From: Sarcophilus harrisii
Lineage: Eukaryota; Chordata; Mammalia; Dasyuromorphia; Dasyuridae
Reading direction: 5' to 3'
NCBI RefSeq assembly: GCF_902635505.1
Contig: NC_045429.1
Coordinates: 427,207,669 to 427,271,668, forward strand
Length of the DNA: 64,000 nucleotides
Under the pieces are notes generated by a model that had not been told where the DNA came from, made no database searches, and saw only the letters and a list, made by a program, of their open reading frames with translations. Made by a program: the position numbers and the translations under genes. Shown here piece after piece: positions 1-11,322 of the stretch. The first letter of the stretch is position 1. Every line of letters starts with the position of its first letter.

Positions 1-9
1 TGAGAACAG

Positions 10-115
10 ACATCATCATAGAATCATAGGATCTTAAAGCTGGAATGGAGTTTAGATATCATCTAGCTCAACTCCCTTATTAAAATAAGATGAGGACACT
101 AGCTCAGAAAAGAGA
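10..115. mobile_element. MIR/THER-like CORE-SINE remnant
   Basis: Contains the common mammalian repeat motif of the type 'atcataggatcttaaagctgg', followed by a diverged 'aagatgaggacact' core. Family is from memory and the edges are vague. Confidence 0.45.
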
Positions 116-1199
116 AACCATTTGTTTTTGCTCATACTCATATAGCTGGTGCAGAAGCAGTATTTGCTTATGCTTTTAGATTTTTAAATCCAATTCTAGT
201 CAAAACTAAGACTGCTAGTAGATTAGTATTTTACCAAATAAACAATCTCAGAAGTATTCTTCCTTCATTATTGATATCACCAGAATTTTTCGATTATCTT
301 TGAGAAATCCTGGCAATTTAAATTAAATTCAATTATCTGTGAGAAATGCTGCAAATTTCCTTCAATCCTGTTTTCTAAATGAATGGAATAGAAGGTCCTT
401 TTGTGGATTCCATGTTCTTCTGGACATATCCTAAAATGCTACTTCTCTAATAGAGAGCGATTCAGTTCAGTAACCTTCCTAATTCACCTAGACTGCCTGT
501 TTGGGAAACTGAGAAAAGCTATCTGTGTTTTCCCCTACCCAGCAATTTTGCCCACACAGTATTTTTACTTGTCTCCTGGGAGAAGTGATGATATCATAGT
601 AACCGCAGTCCCATACAAGGTGGCAGAAATGAGTCAGTGACCCATTCATTGGAAAGATTATACGTGGGTTTTCCCTCTCTTTTTCACCACTAGTATATGT
701 AACCTAGTTACAGTTGCTTGGTAACTATACACAGTTGTAAGTAATCTTTTTTTTTTAATCACAGTAGGCGCCTCTGGTAAAATTTGCAACATCCTTTTCT
801 TCCTTTATGCTCGGTGGAATTCTTGGTACTCTTCTGGGAAAAGAGAGCTACAGAGCTAATAAGCGCTTCTTCTCTGTTGCCCCCAACCCCTGACCTCTCT
901 TGTGTTGAGCCCTCACTTGCAATGCTCTGTTTGCCAAATTTTGGAAGCGTGAAACTTGAACCTATGACATGGAATTGTTTAAAAGTGAGAATCATAAACT
1001 ATTAGTTTCAGATGTTTAAAAGTACAATCTCCAGCACTGCATTTCAGTTCCTTGTTTTGTGGTTATAGATAGAGAGATGATAGATAGATAGATGAAAGAA
1101 GAAAGAGGAAATGAAAGGATGATCATATCCCAAAGAGTGATACATATTTGGATGCTCTGTTCCTTCTGTTCCTTCATTCAGACTGTGGTCACCCAGAAC

Positions 1200-1500
1200 A
1201 TTTCCATGAAGAATCGGAGAATGTTAGAGCTGAGCGGAACCTTAATAAACATCTGGTCTAATTTTTATGGATTCAGAAACCTAAGACCAAATATGTAAAG
1301 TGATTTGCTTCGAGCTGCACGGTGAGCCAGAGACAAGCAGAACCAGAATGGGCCAGAGTGTAGAATCACAGGAATTGGATGCTGAAATTGTCTAGTCTAA
1401 CGCTTCTCCTTTAGAAGGCTTAAGAATCTTACACAGAAAATTGTTGGTAAGACCTAGAACTAAAGCCACATCTTTTAACTGTTCTGTGATTTCCCTTCTG
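1200..1500. mobile_element. Two adjacent MIR/THER-like fragments
   Basis: 'gttagagctgagcggaacc' near 1222 and 'gaatcacaggaattggatgc' near 1363 both match the start of the same common 'gttagagctggaagggacc' repeat type. Both are old and diverged. Confidence 0.35.
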
Positions 1501-1647
1501 AATGGTATAACAATAACTAGTTACGGCTGTAGCAACAACTTGAGTTTTTGTAATTTATGAAGTGTTTTTCCATCAAAAACTTCTCTATTCTTAGAATGAA
1601 AGCAGGGAGAGACCTTAAGATGTATTTAATGGAAACTTCTTTTATTA

Positions 1648-1812
1648 GGGGAAAGCTAGGTGGCACTATGCTTGGAGTCAGGAAAACCTCAGTTCAAATC
1701 TGACCTCAGATACTTACTAGTTGTGTGACCCTGGCCAAGTCACTTAACCCTGTTTGCCTCAGTTTCCTCATCTGTAAAATGAGTTGGAGAAGGAAATGGC
1801 AAACCTGCAGAT
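1648..1812 (+). mobile_element. MAR1-type CORE-SINE
   Basis: Reads from a tRNA-like head (agctaggtggcac), through the B-box-like 'cagttcaaatctgac' and the core 'tgtgaccctggccaagtcac', to the marsupial tail 'gagttggagaaggaaatgg'. The family is known to be marsupial-specific. Confidence 0.8.
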
Positions 1813-1889
1813 GGTTTTAAGAAATGAGAGTTGTCTTGTTCTCCCTCGTCCAGCTAAGTCTTCTTTTATCCTGGCTAAACATCTAAACT

Positions 1890-1945
1890 CAGCTCCTTTA
1901 TTCTCTGGCAGGGTACTTAATAAATACTGACTGATTGACTAACTC
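1890..1945 (+). mobile_element. L2 3' end
   Basis: Ends in the L2 terminal motif 'acttaataaatactgactg'. Only the last tens of bases are preserved. Confidence 0.5.
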
Positions 1946-1957
1946 TAGGTCAGGGAT

Positions 1958-2095
1958 TCTTATTTTTGTATTATGAACCCTTTGGGCAGTCTGACAAAGC
2001 CACTGGACTGAAGCCTCAGCATCAAGTTTTTAAATGCATGAAGTAAATAAGACCACAAAGGAATCCAGTCATACTGAAATAGCTATCAAAATAGA
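1958..2095 (+). mobile_element. hAT-like non-autonomous DNA transposon (MITE)
   Basis: Matches in order a second copy at about 48990-49190 in the opposite orientation. Both share a 'gaaccctttgggcagtctga'-type segment followed by 'tttttaaatgcat' and a 'gaaatagctatcaaaat'-type end. Assignment to hAT is from memory; homology between the two copies is visible. Confidence 0.5.
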
Positions 2096-2309
2096 AAAGC
2101 ATTCTTTCATGTGTTCCAGGTTGAGAATTTATGCTTTTTATGGCTTCAGATGCACCTCCTACTCAATGTAGAAATACCTTCTATATCTTTGACAAATGGT
2201 CTCTGAAGCTCTGCTTAAATATTTTCAGAGATAAGGAGATCACTACCTTAGGAGTCAGCCCATTCCAGGGCTAGTTGCTTCATTCACTTCATCATGTAGC
2301 TGTCCTAAT

Positions 2310-2430
2310 TCATTCAATAAGCCTTTTTAAAGAGTATCCTCTACCTAAGGCACCAAATATATACCACCAAAAATGCAACCCTTGCCCACAAGGATCCTAC
2401 ATTGCATTGGGAAGATGTTACAAGACCATT
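2310..2430 (-). mobile_element. L2 3' end
   Basis: Reads 'aataagcctttttaaagag' and then 'cccttgcccacaaggatcc', the reverse complement of the L2 tail (agctccttgagggcaggg ... agtaggcacttaataaa). Confidence 0.5.
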
Positions 2431-2740
2431 TAATCTTATACTCATAGTAATTCAATATAAGATATATACATATATATGTAAAACTTTAAAAAAGATTTAT
2501 TGATATATTTTATTTTTGTATTACAGACATTTACAGGTTATTCCCACTATGAGATGTATCTTATAATAAAGTAAAACATTAAGTAAAAGTAATGACTTCA
2601 TCTGAAAAGTACAAAATAATTTATGGAGGAAAAGGAAGGCATTGTCACTTAGTGGGATCAAGGAAGACTTGCCAGTGGGAGGGGTGCCTGAATTGAAGGA
2701 AGCTAAGGATTCTTTTCCCTCTCAATTAATGTATTTTTTT

Positions 2741-3232
2741 CCCTTCTATATAAAGATTATTTTCAACATTCACTTTTATAAGATTTTGAGTTTCATTTTT
2801 TTCTTCATTTCTCCCTTACTTTCAACAAGCAATTTGTTACAGATTATAAATGTACAAACATATTAAACATATTTATACATTAGACATGTTATAAAAGAAG
2901 AATCAGAATTAAAGGGAAAATCACAAGAAAGAAAATGAGAAAGAGAAAAGAGTATGCTTTAATCTACATTCAGACTGTAGTTCTTTGTCTAAAAATAGCA
3001 TTTTCATTATCAATCTTCTGACATTATGTTATTGTATTGCTGAGAAGAGTTAAGTTTATCTAAGTTAATCATCAAACAATGTTGTTGTTACTATGTACTA
3101 TGTATGTTCTCTAGGTTCTGTTCACTCCACTCAGCATCAGTTCATGTAAATCTTTCCAGGTTTTTCTGAAATCTTTTTGCTCATCATTTCTTATAGCACA
3201 ATAACATTCCATTACATTCATATACCAGAATT
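2741..3232 (-). mobile_element. L1 3' fragment (old subfamily)
   Basis: Antisense marsupial L1 3'UTR followed by the end of ORF2. The motif 'cactcagcatcagttcatgt' and the following 'ttcttatagcacaataacat' are antisense to the ORF2 C-terminus. Diverged, so older than its neighbours at 3659 and 4166. Confidence 0.8.
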
Positions 3233-3658
3233 TGTTCAGAAGTTGGGGATTCTGAGAAGCTAAAGATGAGGAAAAATCTGCATTTTAGGAATAGAGTTTA
3301 AAGATGGAAGACAGAAGACTGAATTTGGGGAAGTTCTATTTATACTTTAACTTCAAAAAGAAATATATTCTATGGAGTAGTTTCCAGGGAGAAGAGTGGT
3401 CTGGTATCGATATTGTGGAGGTTATCTTGAAATGAATAAACAATGGCAGTGTATCACAAGTTTGCAAAGGTTAGGCAGCCCAGAATTGTTTATAGCAAAT
3501 GAAGATTGCTTTAGATTTTGTGTATTTCTGAAGTCTATTATCTCTGCTTTTGTAGCTGATTCAAGAGATGTGATCCCAATAATCTTTAAAAATAGATTCT
3601 AATTTAGCTTCTTCCATTTCCTAGAATTCCTTCAAGGCCTCTTTGGCTGTAAAATCTT

Positions 3659-3974
3659 AATTTTTTTTTAAATTAAAGCTTTTTTATTTTCAAAACAGAT
3701 GCATAAATAATTTTCAATATTCACCCTTGCAAAACTTTGTGTTCCAAATTTTTTCCCTCTTTTCCCCCACCCCTTTCCCAGACAGCAAGTAATCCAATAT
3801 ATGTTAAACATGTGCAATTCTTCTATACATATTTCCACAAATATTAAGCTGCACAAGAAAAATCAGGTCAAAGGAAAAAAATGAGAAAGAAAACAAAATC
3901 AAACAAATAACCACAAAAAGTGAAAATACTATGTTGTGATCTACACTCAAGTTTCCACAGTCCTCTCTCTGGGT
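3659..3974 (-). mobile_element. L1 3' insertion with target-site duplication
   Basis: A poly(T) start and the reversed signal 'cttttttatttt' mark the 3' end on the minus strand. The L1 3'UTR then runs up to the motif antisense to 'cagagagaggac'. It is flanked by a 14-bp duplication with one mismatch (3645-3658 and 3975-3988, ggctRtaaaatctt). Confidence 0.85.
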
Positions 3975-4165
3975 GGCTATAAAATCTTTAAAGAAACCAT
4001 TCAATCAAAACAGAGATTTATAAGATAAGCAAAATTCTCTTTTATACAATGGTTTCCTAGTCATCCAAAAAGCAAATATTTCTAGTGAAGTAAGCTTTTC
4101 CTAACAACCCCAAGGAGAATGTAGGTGAAAATGTAGTTAATAGATCTGCACACCTATTCTTTAAA

Positions 4166-4876
4166 AAAATTTTTTTTATGATAGCTTTTTATTTACAAGA
4201 TATATGCATGGGTAATTTTTTTTTTTAGCACTGATCCTTGCAAAACCTTCTGTTCCAACTTTTCCCCTCTTTCCCCCCACCCCCTCCCCTAGATGGCAGG
4301 TAGACAATACATGTTAAATATGGTAAAGTATATGTTAAATACAATATATGTATACATATCCATACAGTTATTTTGCTGCACAAGAAAAATATGACTTAGA
4401 AATAAGGTAAAAATTATCTGAGAAGGAAATCAAAAATGCAGGTAGACAAAAACAAAAGGAGTGGAAATGCTATGTTGTGGTTCACACTCATTTCCCAGAG
4501 TTCTTTCTCTGGGTGTAGCTGGTTCTCTTTATTATTGAACAAATGGAACTGATTTGGATCCTCTTATTGTTGAAGAGGGCCACATCCATCAGAATTGATC
4601 ATCATATAATATTGCTGTTGCCATGTATAACGATCTCCTGGTTCTGCTCATTTTACTCAGAATCAGTTCGTGTAAATTTCTCCAGGTGTCTCTGAAATCG
4701 GCCTGCTGGTCATTTCTTACCGAACAATAATATTCCATAACATTCATATACCACAATTTATTCAGCCATTCTCCAACTGATGGGCATCCACTCAGTTTCC
4801 AGTTTCTGGCCACTACAAAGAGGGCTGCCACAAACATTTTTGCACATTCAGGTCCCTTTCCCTTCTTTAAGATCCC
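4166..4876 (-). mobile_element. 5'-truncated L1 with ORF2 C-terminus
   Basis: Covers the end of ORF2 plus the full 3'UTR. A 15-bp target-site duplication with one mismatch (cacctaKtctttaaa) lies at 4151-4165 and 4877-4891. The UTR is of the 'ccatctaggggagggggtgg' type, distinct from the 2741 and 3659 copies. Confidence 0.9.
4589..4876 (-). pseudogene. L1 ORF2 C-terminal fragment
   Basis: An open frame of about 95 codons inside the 4166-4876 L1. It reads FVAALFVVARNWKLSGCPS, GEWLNKLWYMNVMEYYCS and LHELILSKMSRTRRSLYMAT. This is the conserved end of mammalian L1 ORF2 (the segment after the reverse-transcriptase domain, before the 3'UTR). The copy lacks the endonuclease and reverse-transcriptase domains because of 5' truncation, so it cannot be active. 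The apparent start Met comes from flanking bases. Confidence 0.85.
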
Positions 4877-5499
4877 CACCTAGTCTTTAAATGGATTGGT
4901 GTGAATTCAAGCAGGATAAACCACTAAATTCAAGAGCAGATTTCTGGGAATCCAGCTATAATCCCACTTGATACTCAGGTAGCAGTTTGTGCCTCAGGAA
5001 ATTTCCAAAGCTGTACCTCTAAATCATACCCATAATGTAGGCAGTTCCCACTCATCATAATAGTGTTTCTATTGATAGGTGTTGTACAATGGGAAGGACC
5101 ATGTAGTAGGCAATGGAGTTCTGGACTGGGAGTTAGGCAGGAGTATGCTGGAGCTAAGCTTGCAAGAACAGATATTTTATATTTTTGTAAATGTATACTT
5201 TACTTTTCACACATAGTGTAAATGCCCACTATAGACATCAGCAATGGATACAAATCAGGATTTGATTTATTGTTTAGTTTACTGTCTAGGTTTAAGAAAA
5301 TATTAAGAAAGGGTTAATTCAGATTAAACTTAAAAGTGTGTGCATATATTTTTGTTCCTGGAGAGACCAGTAGTTAAATATTTACCAGCAACACTCCTGT
5401 TTCCTTTATAAACAATGTTTGATCTTAACAGTAATTCAGTAGAAGGATCAGGGAATGCAATCACTCCAAACTAGAGGCCTAGTGACTGTAGGCTACTAT

Positions 5500-5735
5500 G
5501 TAGTAATAATAACAAGAATTGACATTTATATAGTGCTTTAAAGTTTGCAATATCCACTCTCAATTCAGCCTGGCCACAGTTCTGGAGTTAGGAAGCCCTG
5601 GGTTTGAATCCTCCCCTTAAAACTTACTAACCATATTATTATAGGAAAATAAATAACTTAACCTCTGTAAAATGCTCAGCACCATCCTTGGCTCATAGTA
5701 ATTTCTATATAAATATTAATTATTATTATTATAAT
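5500..5735. mobile_element. Two MIR/THER-like fragments
   Basis: 5505-5555 has the 'gacatttatatagtgcttta' start of a CORE-SINE read on the minus strand. 5575-5735 reads as a diverged plus-strand MIR-like copy (ggtttgaatcctcc ... cataacttaacctctgtaaa type). Confidence 0.45.
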
Positions 5736-5999
5736 TCCATTTCTGCTTTCAGCCAAGAAATGTGGTTTCCTCAGGATAGGACCAGGTTCATATGAAAGAA
5801 AGAAAATGTTGGGTAAAAAACCAAAAACTAAAGGAAGATTGTTCAGAAGAGAGCAGAGGTTTCTAATGGCATAGAGGAATGGACTAGATAATGGGAGTGT
5901 GGGAGTTTGGAGTGGGAATTGGGGAGAATAGGAATAATTAGAATAGGAATTGGGGAGGTAGGAAGATGGTTTTCTAAATTAAAATAACTATCAGTTATT

Positions 6000-6180
6000 A
6001 TATATTACAATAAAGTCTGCAAAGTATTTGACATATGTTTACGTGATCTTATTTGAGTTTTACATTACCATGAAGTAGATTTTACAGATAAGCAAATTGA
6101 ACCTTGGAGATGTGAAGTGACACAATGAGTCAGAGTCAGACTTTGAACTTCCGCCTTCAAGTTTGAGGCTAGGTGGTAGA
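6000..6180 (-). mobile_element. MIR/THER-like CORE-SINE
   Basis: 'gtctgcaaagtatttgaca' leads into a diverged 'cagataagcaaattgaacc' core and ends near 'gactttgaacttccgcc', the reversed head. Confidence 0.5.
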
Positions 6181-6616
6181 AGACTGGAAATACAATGAGA
6201 GGCGAATGAATATATCATTCTATTGAGAAAATGCTGTTCTTCATAAACGCAAAAATGTAGCTAGGAAGCACTTCTAATATTGTGAGCTGTGTTGCCTGCA
6301 ATGGGGATTGATGGGTTTGTGCTGATTCTTCTATATCATCTTCTCAAATCTTCTTATGATCAATAGCATAAATTTGTAACATGAGTGATTGAAATCTGAA
6401 CACAAACTAATTGATTTACTCCTAAAAGGATTGAGCTCATCATTATCTTAATTTTCTGACCAGATAGGATAACCAGCCATAGAGCTTTGTGCATATAGCC
6501 ACATGCTTCCTGTAAAAGCAGCTGTAAAAAAGGATATCTCTAGCCGTTCAAAAGTTATAATATGTCTTCTGATATACCATCTGGGAGTGGAGTGACCTAT
6601 CAGGAAGAGCCTGGAG

Positions 6617-6852
6617 TTTCTCTCTCTCCCTCTCCCTCCTCCTCTCCCTCTCCCTTTACCTCTCTCTCTCCTTCTCCCTTTCCCTCTCCCTCTTCTTCTC
6701 TCTCCCTTTCCCTCTCCCCCCCTTTTTTTCTCTCTCTCTCCCCCCCCTTCTTCTCTCACTTCCCCTCTACTCCCTCTTCTTCTTCCTTCCCCTACTCCCT
6801 CCCTCTTCCTCTTCCCCGCCCTTTTTTTTTCTCTTTCCTTTCTTTTTTCTTG
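6617..6852 (+). repeat. Pyrimidine-rich (CT) tract
   Basis: About 235 bases of almost pure C and T, in changing TCTC, CCCT and CTT runs. Such homopyrimidine DNA can form triplex structure. The long open frames on both strands here are composition artefacts. Confidence 0.9.
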
Positions 6853-7383
6853 TAAGAGGTAGAGGAGGGTCCCACCTGGCAAGCTTAAATCTGGATCTCT
6901 GGCTGCCTCTTCTATTTATGCTTTTTTTTTCTGTGTCTAAGTGCCCAAACAATCTTCTTCAGATGGAAATTTCCGGCCTCGTAAACCTTGAAAGTTTAAA
7001 AGTACTGAATTATTGGATCCCTGAGTCAGTGCTAACCCTCCTCAAGTTACTGTAACACTTCATGAAACAGAAGACAGCTACTGATAGGCAGAGGAATACA
7101 ATGATTGATCTGACTTTCCAGAAGATGTGGTCTCTGAGGGAGACAGCAAAGTCAAGTCATAAGTTAAGCACCAATTCAGAAGCCTTACAACATATGTCAT
7201 GTTTTGATCTTTTAAATATCATCTCTTTCTTGTGAGACTATAATAGTAATTATAATTCTGTTTCACGTTTGTTTTGTGTTAAGGAGTCATTTGTGTCTTT
7301 AGTATTTATGTGAGGAAAAAGTAGCTGTCCTATCAGCTGATATACACTGAACAGCTTTCTACTCTGTTTTAGATGGTTCTAAA

Positions 7384-7660
7384 TGAGAGAGATAGGGACA
7401 CAGAGAGACAGAGACAGAGAGAGAGATAGAAACAGAGAGGCAGACAGAGAGAGAGAAGCAGAGAGGCAGAGAGATAGACAGAGACAGACAGAGAGAAAAG
7501 ACAGAGAAAGAGATAGACACAGACAGACAGAGAGAACAGAGACAAAGAGACAGAGACAGAGAAAGAGAGACAGAGAAGCACACAGAGAGAAGTAGAGACA
7601 GAGACAGAGCTACACACAATGACAGAGACAGAGAAAGAAAGAGACAGAGAGAAGATATCC
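7384..7660 (+). repeat. Purine-rich (GA/GACA) tract
   Basis: About 275 bases built from degenerate gagaca/gagaga units. It is the complementary composition of the CT tract 530 bp upstream. The frames of about 80 codons here are artefacts. Confidence 0.9.
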
Positions 7661-7889
7661 TTTTTTTTTTTTTTTCGCCTCCAGACTCATTCCTTTTTCC
7701 CTTGCACCTGCCAAGTAGGAGGACTCCTAGGTCTTAGATGGGAATACTAGATAGAATTCCAGACTGGCGACTTAACCCTCTTTGATCTGTAGCTGTTCCT
7801 GTTGCCTCGGTACTTAGACCAAAGGTCGTTCCAACTTAATGATTCTCTGCTCTATACATTTTAATTTTTACAGTTAACCCTGTAACCCT

Positions 7890-8360
7890 GATTAAATTTG
7901 CTTTAAAGCCTTTTTCTCTCCCGCAGGCTCTTTCTTCCCCATCCCAGTTTTCTCCCTGTTGCCATATTTCTGCTCTCAGGAGGGGATGATGGTATTTGGG
8001 ATCCCACGCTTCTCTCCTCGCTTCTTTCAATATAGCTGGAAAGCCGGTGGGTGCCAAGCTGCCCCTTCCCGTGATTCACGACTCAAGTTTTACAAGCAGA
8101 CAAAGAAACGATCAGAGAGCACTCCGATCACCCTCAGCCCACTAAGGGAGGAAGAGGAGGAGGAGGAGGAAGCAATAGAGCTTTAGCCACACCCAAACAG
8201 AGATTTTCACTTCTCGTTGTTGTGGTAACTGCGAAGTATTTTGTAAAACACTTAGATTGAGGGGATGGGGGACGGGCGATGATTCACCCCAGTGGGTTGG
8301 GTTGGAAGAGTACAACTGTTTTCACTTAAATTAACCAAACTTACAGTTGTTTGGACACTC
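7890..8360. promoter_or_regulatory. Unique GC-richer block, possible distal regulatory element
   Basis: No repeat recognised, and less AT-rich than its surroundings. It contains a KLF-like 'ccacaccc' (near 8187), a RUNX-like 'tgtggt' (near 8221) and a short GGA run at about 8150-8172. A 75-codon frame (7959-8186) shows no family signature. Function is inference from composition only. Confidence 0.25.
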
Positions 8361-8589
8361 CCACAGCATATGCTCCAGCATCAGAAACAAGTCAGATCTG
8401 AGAAGTTATTTTTTGTTGTTGTTTGTTTGTGGCGCTGATGATTTCTGCTCCCTCTTTTCCTTCTGTCGTTAGAGTTCTCTATGGCTGCCCTTTGAGTCTG
8501 AATAGGGACTGCGAAATTGATTTTGGTAAAATAAAGAGAAAGACAGTGTGAGATTCAGTGAAAAGGACTGGAAAATAGATTTCAGGGAG

Positions 8590-8740
8590 ACAGTGAATAA
8601 GATAGAGTTGTTGGAATCAGGAAGACCTGCATTCAAATTCTGCTTTAGACAGTTAACAGCTGTGTGGCTCTGAGCAAATCGCTGTGCCTGTTTTTTCATC
8701 TGTGAAATGAGGATTAAGTGAGTGAACGCACACACACACA

Positions 8741-8778
<38 letters not shown>

Positions 8779-8950
8779 TTTTGCAAAATTTCTGGCTATT
8801 ATTAGGAGTTAAGAGTTTGAAACCCAGCTGTTTCATCATTTAGATGATTTAATCTCTCTGGGTCTCAATTTTTCATTTACAAAAGGAAGGGTTTAGACTA
8901 AATGACCTTTAACACTCTCTTTGATTCAAAAATCAGTGACCTATGTCCCT
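8590..8950 (+). mobile_element. Two MIR/MAR-like SINEs around a CA repeat
   Basis: 8590-8725 reads 'ggaatcaggaagacctgc', then 'cagctgtgtggctctgagc' and 'catctgtgaaatgaggatt'. 8805-8945 is a second, older copy with 'gatttaatctctctgggtc' and the tail 'ctaaatgaccttta'. They are separated by the CA repeat. Confidence 0.6.
8730..8775 (+). repeat. (CA)n microsatellite
   Basis: CA dinucleotide array with one AAAC interruption. Confidence 0.95.
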
Positions 8951-9039
8951 ATGCAGTGCTTCAAATTACACCATTAAAAATCCTTTCAAGGAAGAGTTAG
9001 ATACATATAAGGCTTTTTTTTTTCCAGTAGAATTTTCCT

Positions 9040-9560
9040 GAATTATTGTGTTTGGACATTGTCAAGCTGGAAGGAATGTAGAATTAGATTATTTAATTTC
9101 CAATGGATTTTTAGTCTATCTTTCCCTGGCCCTTTATTGAATATAATTTTTATTTCATTGTGATCTGAAAAGAAAGCATTTACTATTTCTGCCTTTCTGC
9201 ATTTGATAGTGAGGTTTTTATGCCCTAATACATGGTCAATTTTTGCATAGGTGCCATGTACTGTTGAGAAAAAGGTGGATTCCTTTCTGTCAATTTTCTC
9301 CTGAGGTCTATCATATTTAGGTTTTCTAGTAGTCTATTAACCTCCCTGGTTTCTTTCTTGTTTATTTTGCGGTTAGATTTGTCTGAATCTGAGAGTGGAC
9401 AGTTGAGGTCCTCCACTAATATAGTTTTACTAGCTCTTTCTTCCTGTAACTGGTTTAATATATTCTACAAGTATTTGTATGCTCTACCACTTGGTGCATA
9501 TACATTTAATATCATCACTACTTCATTGTTTATAGTACCTTTTATCAAGATGTACCTGCC
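9040..9560 (-). mobile_element. Internal L1 fragment, ORF2 endonuclease region
   Basis: Minus-strand frames read GRYILIKGTINNEVVMILNV then YAPSGRAYKYL, followed in a neighbouring frame by MEDLNCPLSDSDKSNRK and NRLLENLNMIDLRRKLTERN. These correspond to the L1 ORF2 endonuclease region (compare KGTINNEVITILNVYAPN in other L1s). No 3' end is attached, so this is an internal remnant of an older, longer copy. It needs frame changes to read and is dead. Confidence 0.8.
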
Positions 9561-9689
9561 TACTGGAAGAATCTTAAGGAGGATAAATGGGATTGTGGAG
9601 GAACTAGAGACCATTTGGTATAAGGATTGATTGAAGGAAAAGGAAATGTCAACCAGGAGAAGAGAAAGCTTTGGGGGAGGGCATGATAA

Positions 9690-10020
9690 TAACAATAACA
9701 ATGATAGCATTTGTGCAGCACTTTAAGGTTTCTAAGTTCTTATTTAGTTGTGTCCAATACTTTGTGGCCCCATTTGAGTTTTCTTGGTAAAGATAATGGA
9801 GTGGTTTGTTATTTCTTGCTCCAGCTTATTTTACATTTGAGGAAACTAAGGCAGATAGAGTTAAGTGACTTGTTCAGGCTCACACAGCTAATAATATATT
9901 CAAGGCTTGATTTGAACGCAGGTCTTTCTGATATGAGGCCCAGTGCTCCATATGTTGAATAATGTAGCTGCCTCAAGGTTTGCAAAGCATTTTTATTAAT
10001 CTTACCTCATTTGATCGCTT
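9690..10020 (-). mobile_element. MAR1 SINE nested in an older CORE-SINE
   Basis: The old copy starts at 9690 (ataacaatgatagcatttgt ... ctttaaggttt) and resumes at about 9976 (aaggtttgcaaagcattttt). Between them, 9738-9975 is a full-length minus-strand MAR1 SINE ('tgtccaatactttgtggccc' through 'aggaaactaaggcagatag' to 'tagctgcct'). The repeated 'aaggttt' at both joins is the likely target duplication. Confidence 0.75.
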
Positions 10021-10059
10021 ACTAAATATATCTTCAGAAATCTGAAGATTATCCTATGG

Positions 10060-10305
10060 ATTGTCACTTAGCTGCCAAAATCTTACCTTCTACAGGAAGA
10101 TTTCTCTAAACCCTCTTAATTCTAGAGCTTTCCCTCTGTTCATTATTTCCTATTCATCATATAATGGCTTGTTTTATATATATTTGTTTGCATCTTGTTT
10201 CTTCATTTAGACTGTAAGATCCTTGAGACCTGAAACTATCTTTTGTCTCTTTTTGTTCCTGGCACATGGTAGGAATTTAATAAATGTTTGATTGATTGCG
10301 TAGAA
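10060..10305 (+). mobile_element. L2 3' end
   Basis: Reads 'agactgtaagatccttgaga', 'ttcctggcacatggtagg' and 'aatttaataaatgtttgatt', the diagnostic end of L2, with about 150 bp of upstream L2 sequence. Confidence 0.75.
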
Positions 10306-10332
10306 GAAGGTTACACTTTGTGTATTCCCTTT

Positions 10333-10485
10333 CCAAAAGTATTTTATTTTTTCAAATACATATAAAGAGAGTTTTCAATATTCATTTCTGTAAGATTTTG
10401 TGTTCCAAATTTTTCTATCTCCCTCTGCTCCTTTCTTCACCCCAAGGCAGCAAGCAATATGATATAGGTTAAATGTATACCAAGA
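10333..10485 (-). mobile_element. L1 3'UTR fragment
   Basis: Starts 'ttttattttttcaaataca' and continues through 'gttttcaatattcatttct' and 'agattttgtgttccaaattt', the antisense marsupial L1 3'UTR; truncated after about 150 bp. Confidence 0.75.
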
Positions 10486-10564
10486 AAGATTACATTTATT
10501 CTGCTTGTAATTAGCAGGCAACATTCAGCTTGGGGATTAGAGGTTGATTTTAATGAAGTCTGGT

Positions 10565-10765
10565 TCAATTTGTAGAATTTGCAACAAAATTCATCTGGCA
10601 GAATGAAATGGCTGTCTAGTATAGTATTGGATTCCTTCTCACTGGAGATATTTAAGCAGATGCTGGAATACAATTTTTTAGAAATCGTATAGCGGGGATT
10701 CTCCTTCAGGTATAGGTTGGATGAGAAAACCTTTGAGATCACTTCTAACTCTTTGATTCTATAAT
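10565..10765 (+). mobile_element. CR1/L3 3' end
   Basis: Shows the CR1-class tail pattern: 'cactggagatatttaagcag', 'atgctggaatacaa' and 'ttggatgagaaaacctttga', ending with a 'tctttgattctat' type motif. Confidence 0.65.
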
Positions 10766-11265
10766 GTTATACCATATAGCATATAGCATATAGCAAAGAT
10801 AGCGACCAATTTTAAATTAGAGCAAAGGACAAAGATGAGAATGAGGAGACACTTTATAATCACAGTATCATCAACCTGACCAAACTTTTTCTTGATATCC
10901 CCTCCCTCCCCCCAAATTGAAAATAGATAATAATGGAAAATTATTTCTAACTATTCCTATTATTTTTACAGAAGTTGAACTAATTAAACCATTCATCGTC
11001 AGGAGAATGAGAAAATAACCAAAAATGGTATTTCATTTTACCAAGAGAAAGAGTGGTAGGGTGATCTGGGAGAGCTCAGGCTCTGGAGAAAGTAGTCTAA
11101 TAGTCAAGGGTCAATAAAAGCTTTTTGTCAGCATAACCACTGTTATTTGTATGAAAGAGAAAAGAATGATAGAGAGTAGGTGAGAGGGAAGGTTAATTGA
11201 AAAGTTTCCATACCACAGTATTATTTAGTGTTTTTCATTTTGGGAAGTACAAAACTGGGTTATTT

Positions 11266-11268
<3 letters not shown>
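10766..11268. other. Unassigned intergenic DNA
   Basis: AT-rich sequence with no repeat, coding frame or structured element that I can recognise. Confidence 0.5.

Positions 11269-11319
<51 letters not shown>
11269..11319 (+). repeat. (TC)n microsatellite
   Basis: An uninterrupted TC array of about 25 units, likely length-polymorphic. Confidence 0.97.

Positions 11320-11322
<3 letters not shown>

Noticed and set aside
6448-6882. 144-codon minus-strand Arg/Glu/Gly-rich frame and its plus-strand Ser/Pro partner
   Set aside because: Pure product of the CT simple repeat.
7359-7619. Several overlapping frames of 70-86 codons rich in Ser/Leu/Cys or Arg/Glu/Asp
   Set aside because: Translation of the GA simple repeat in three frames.
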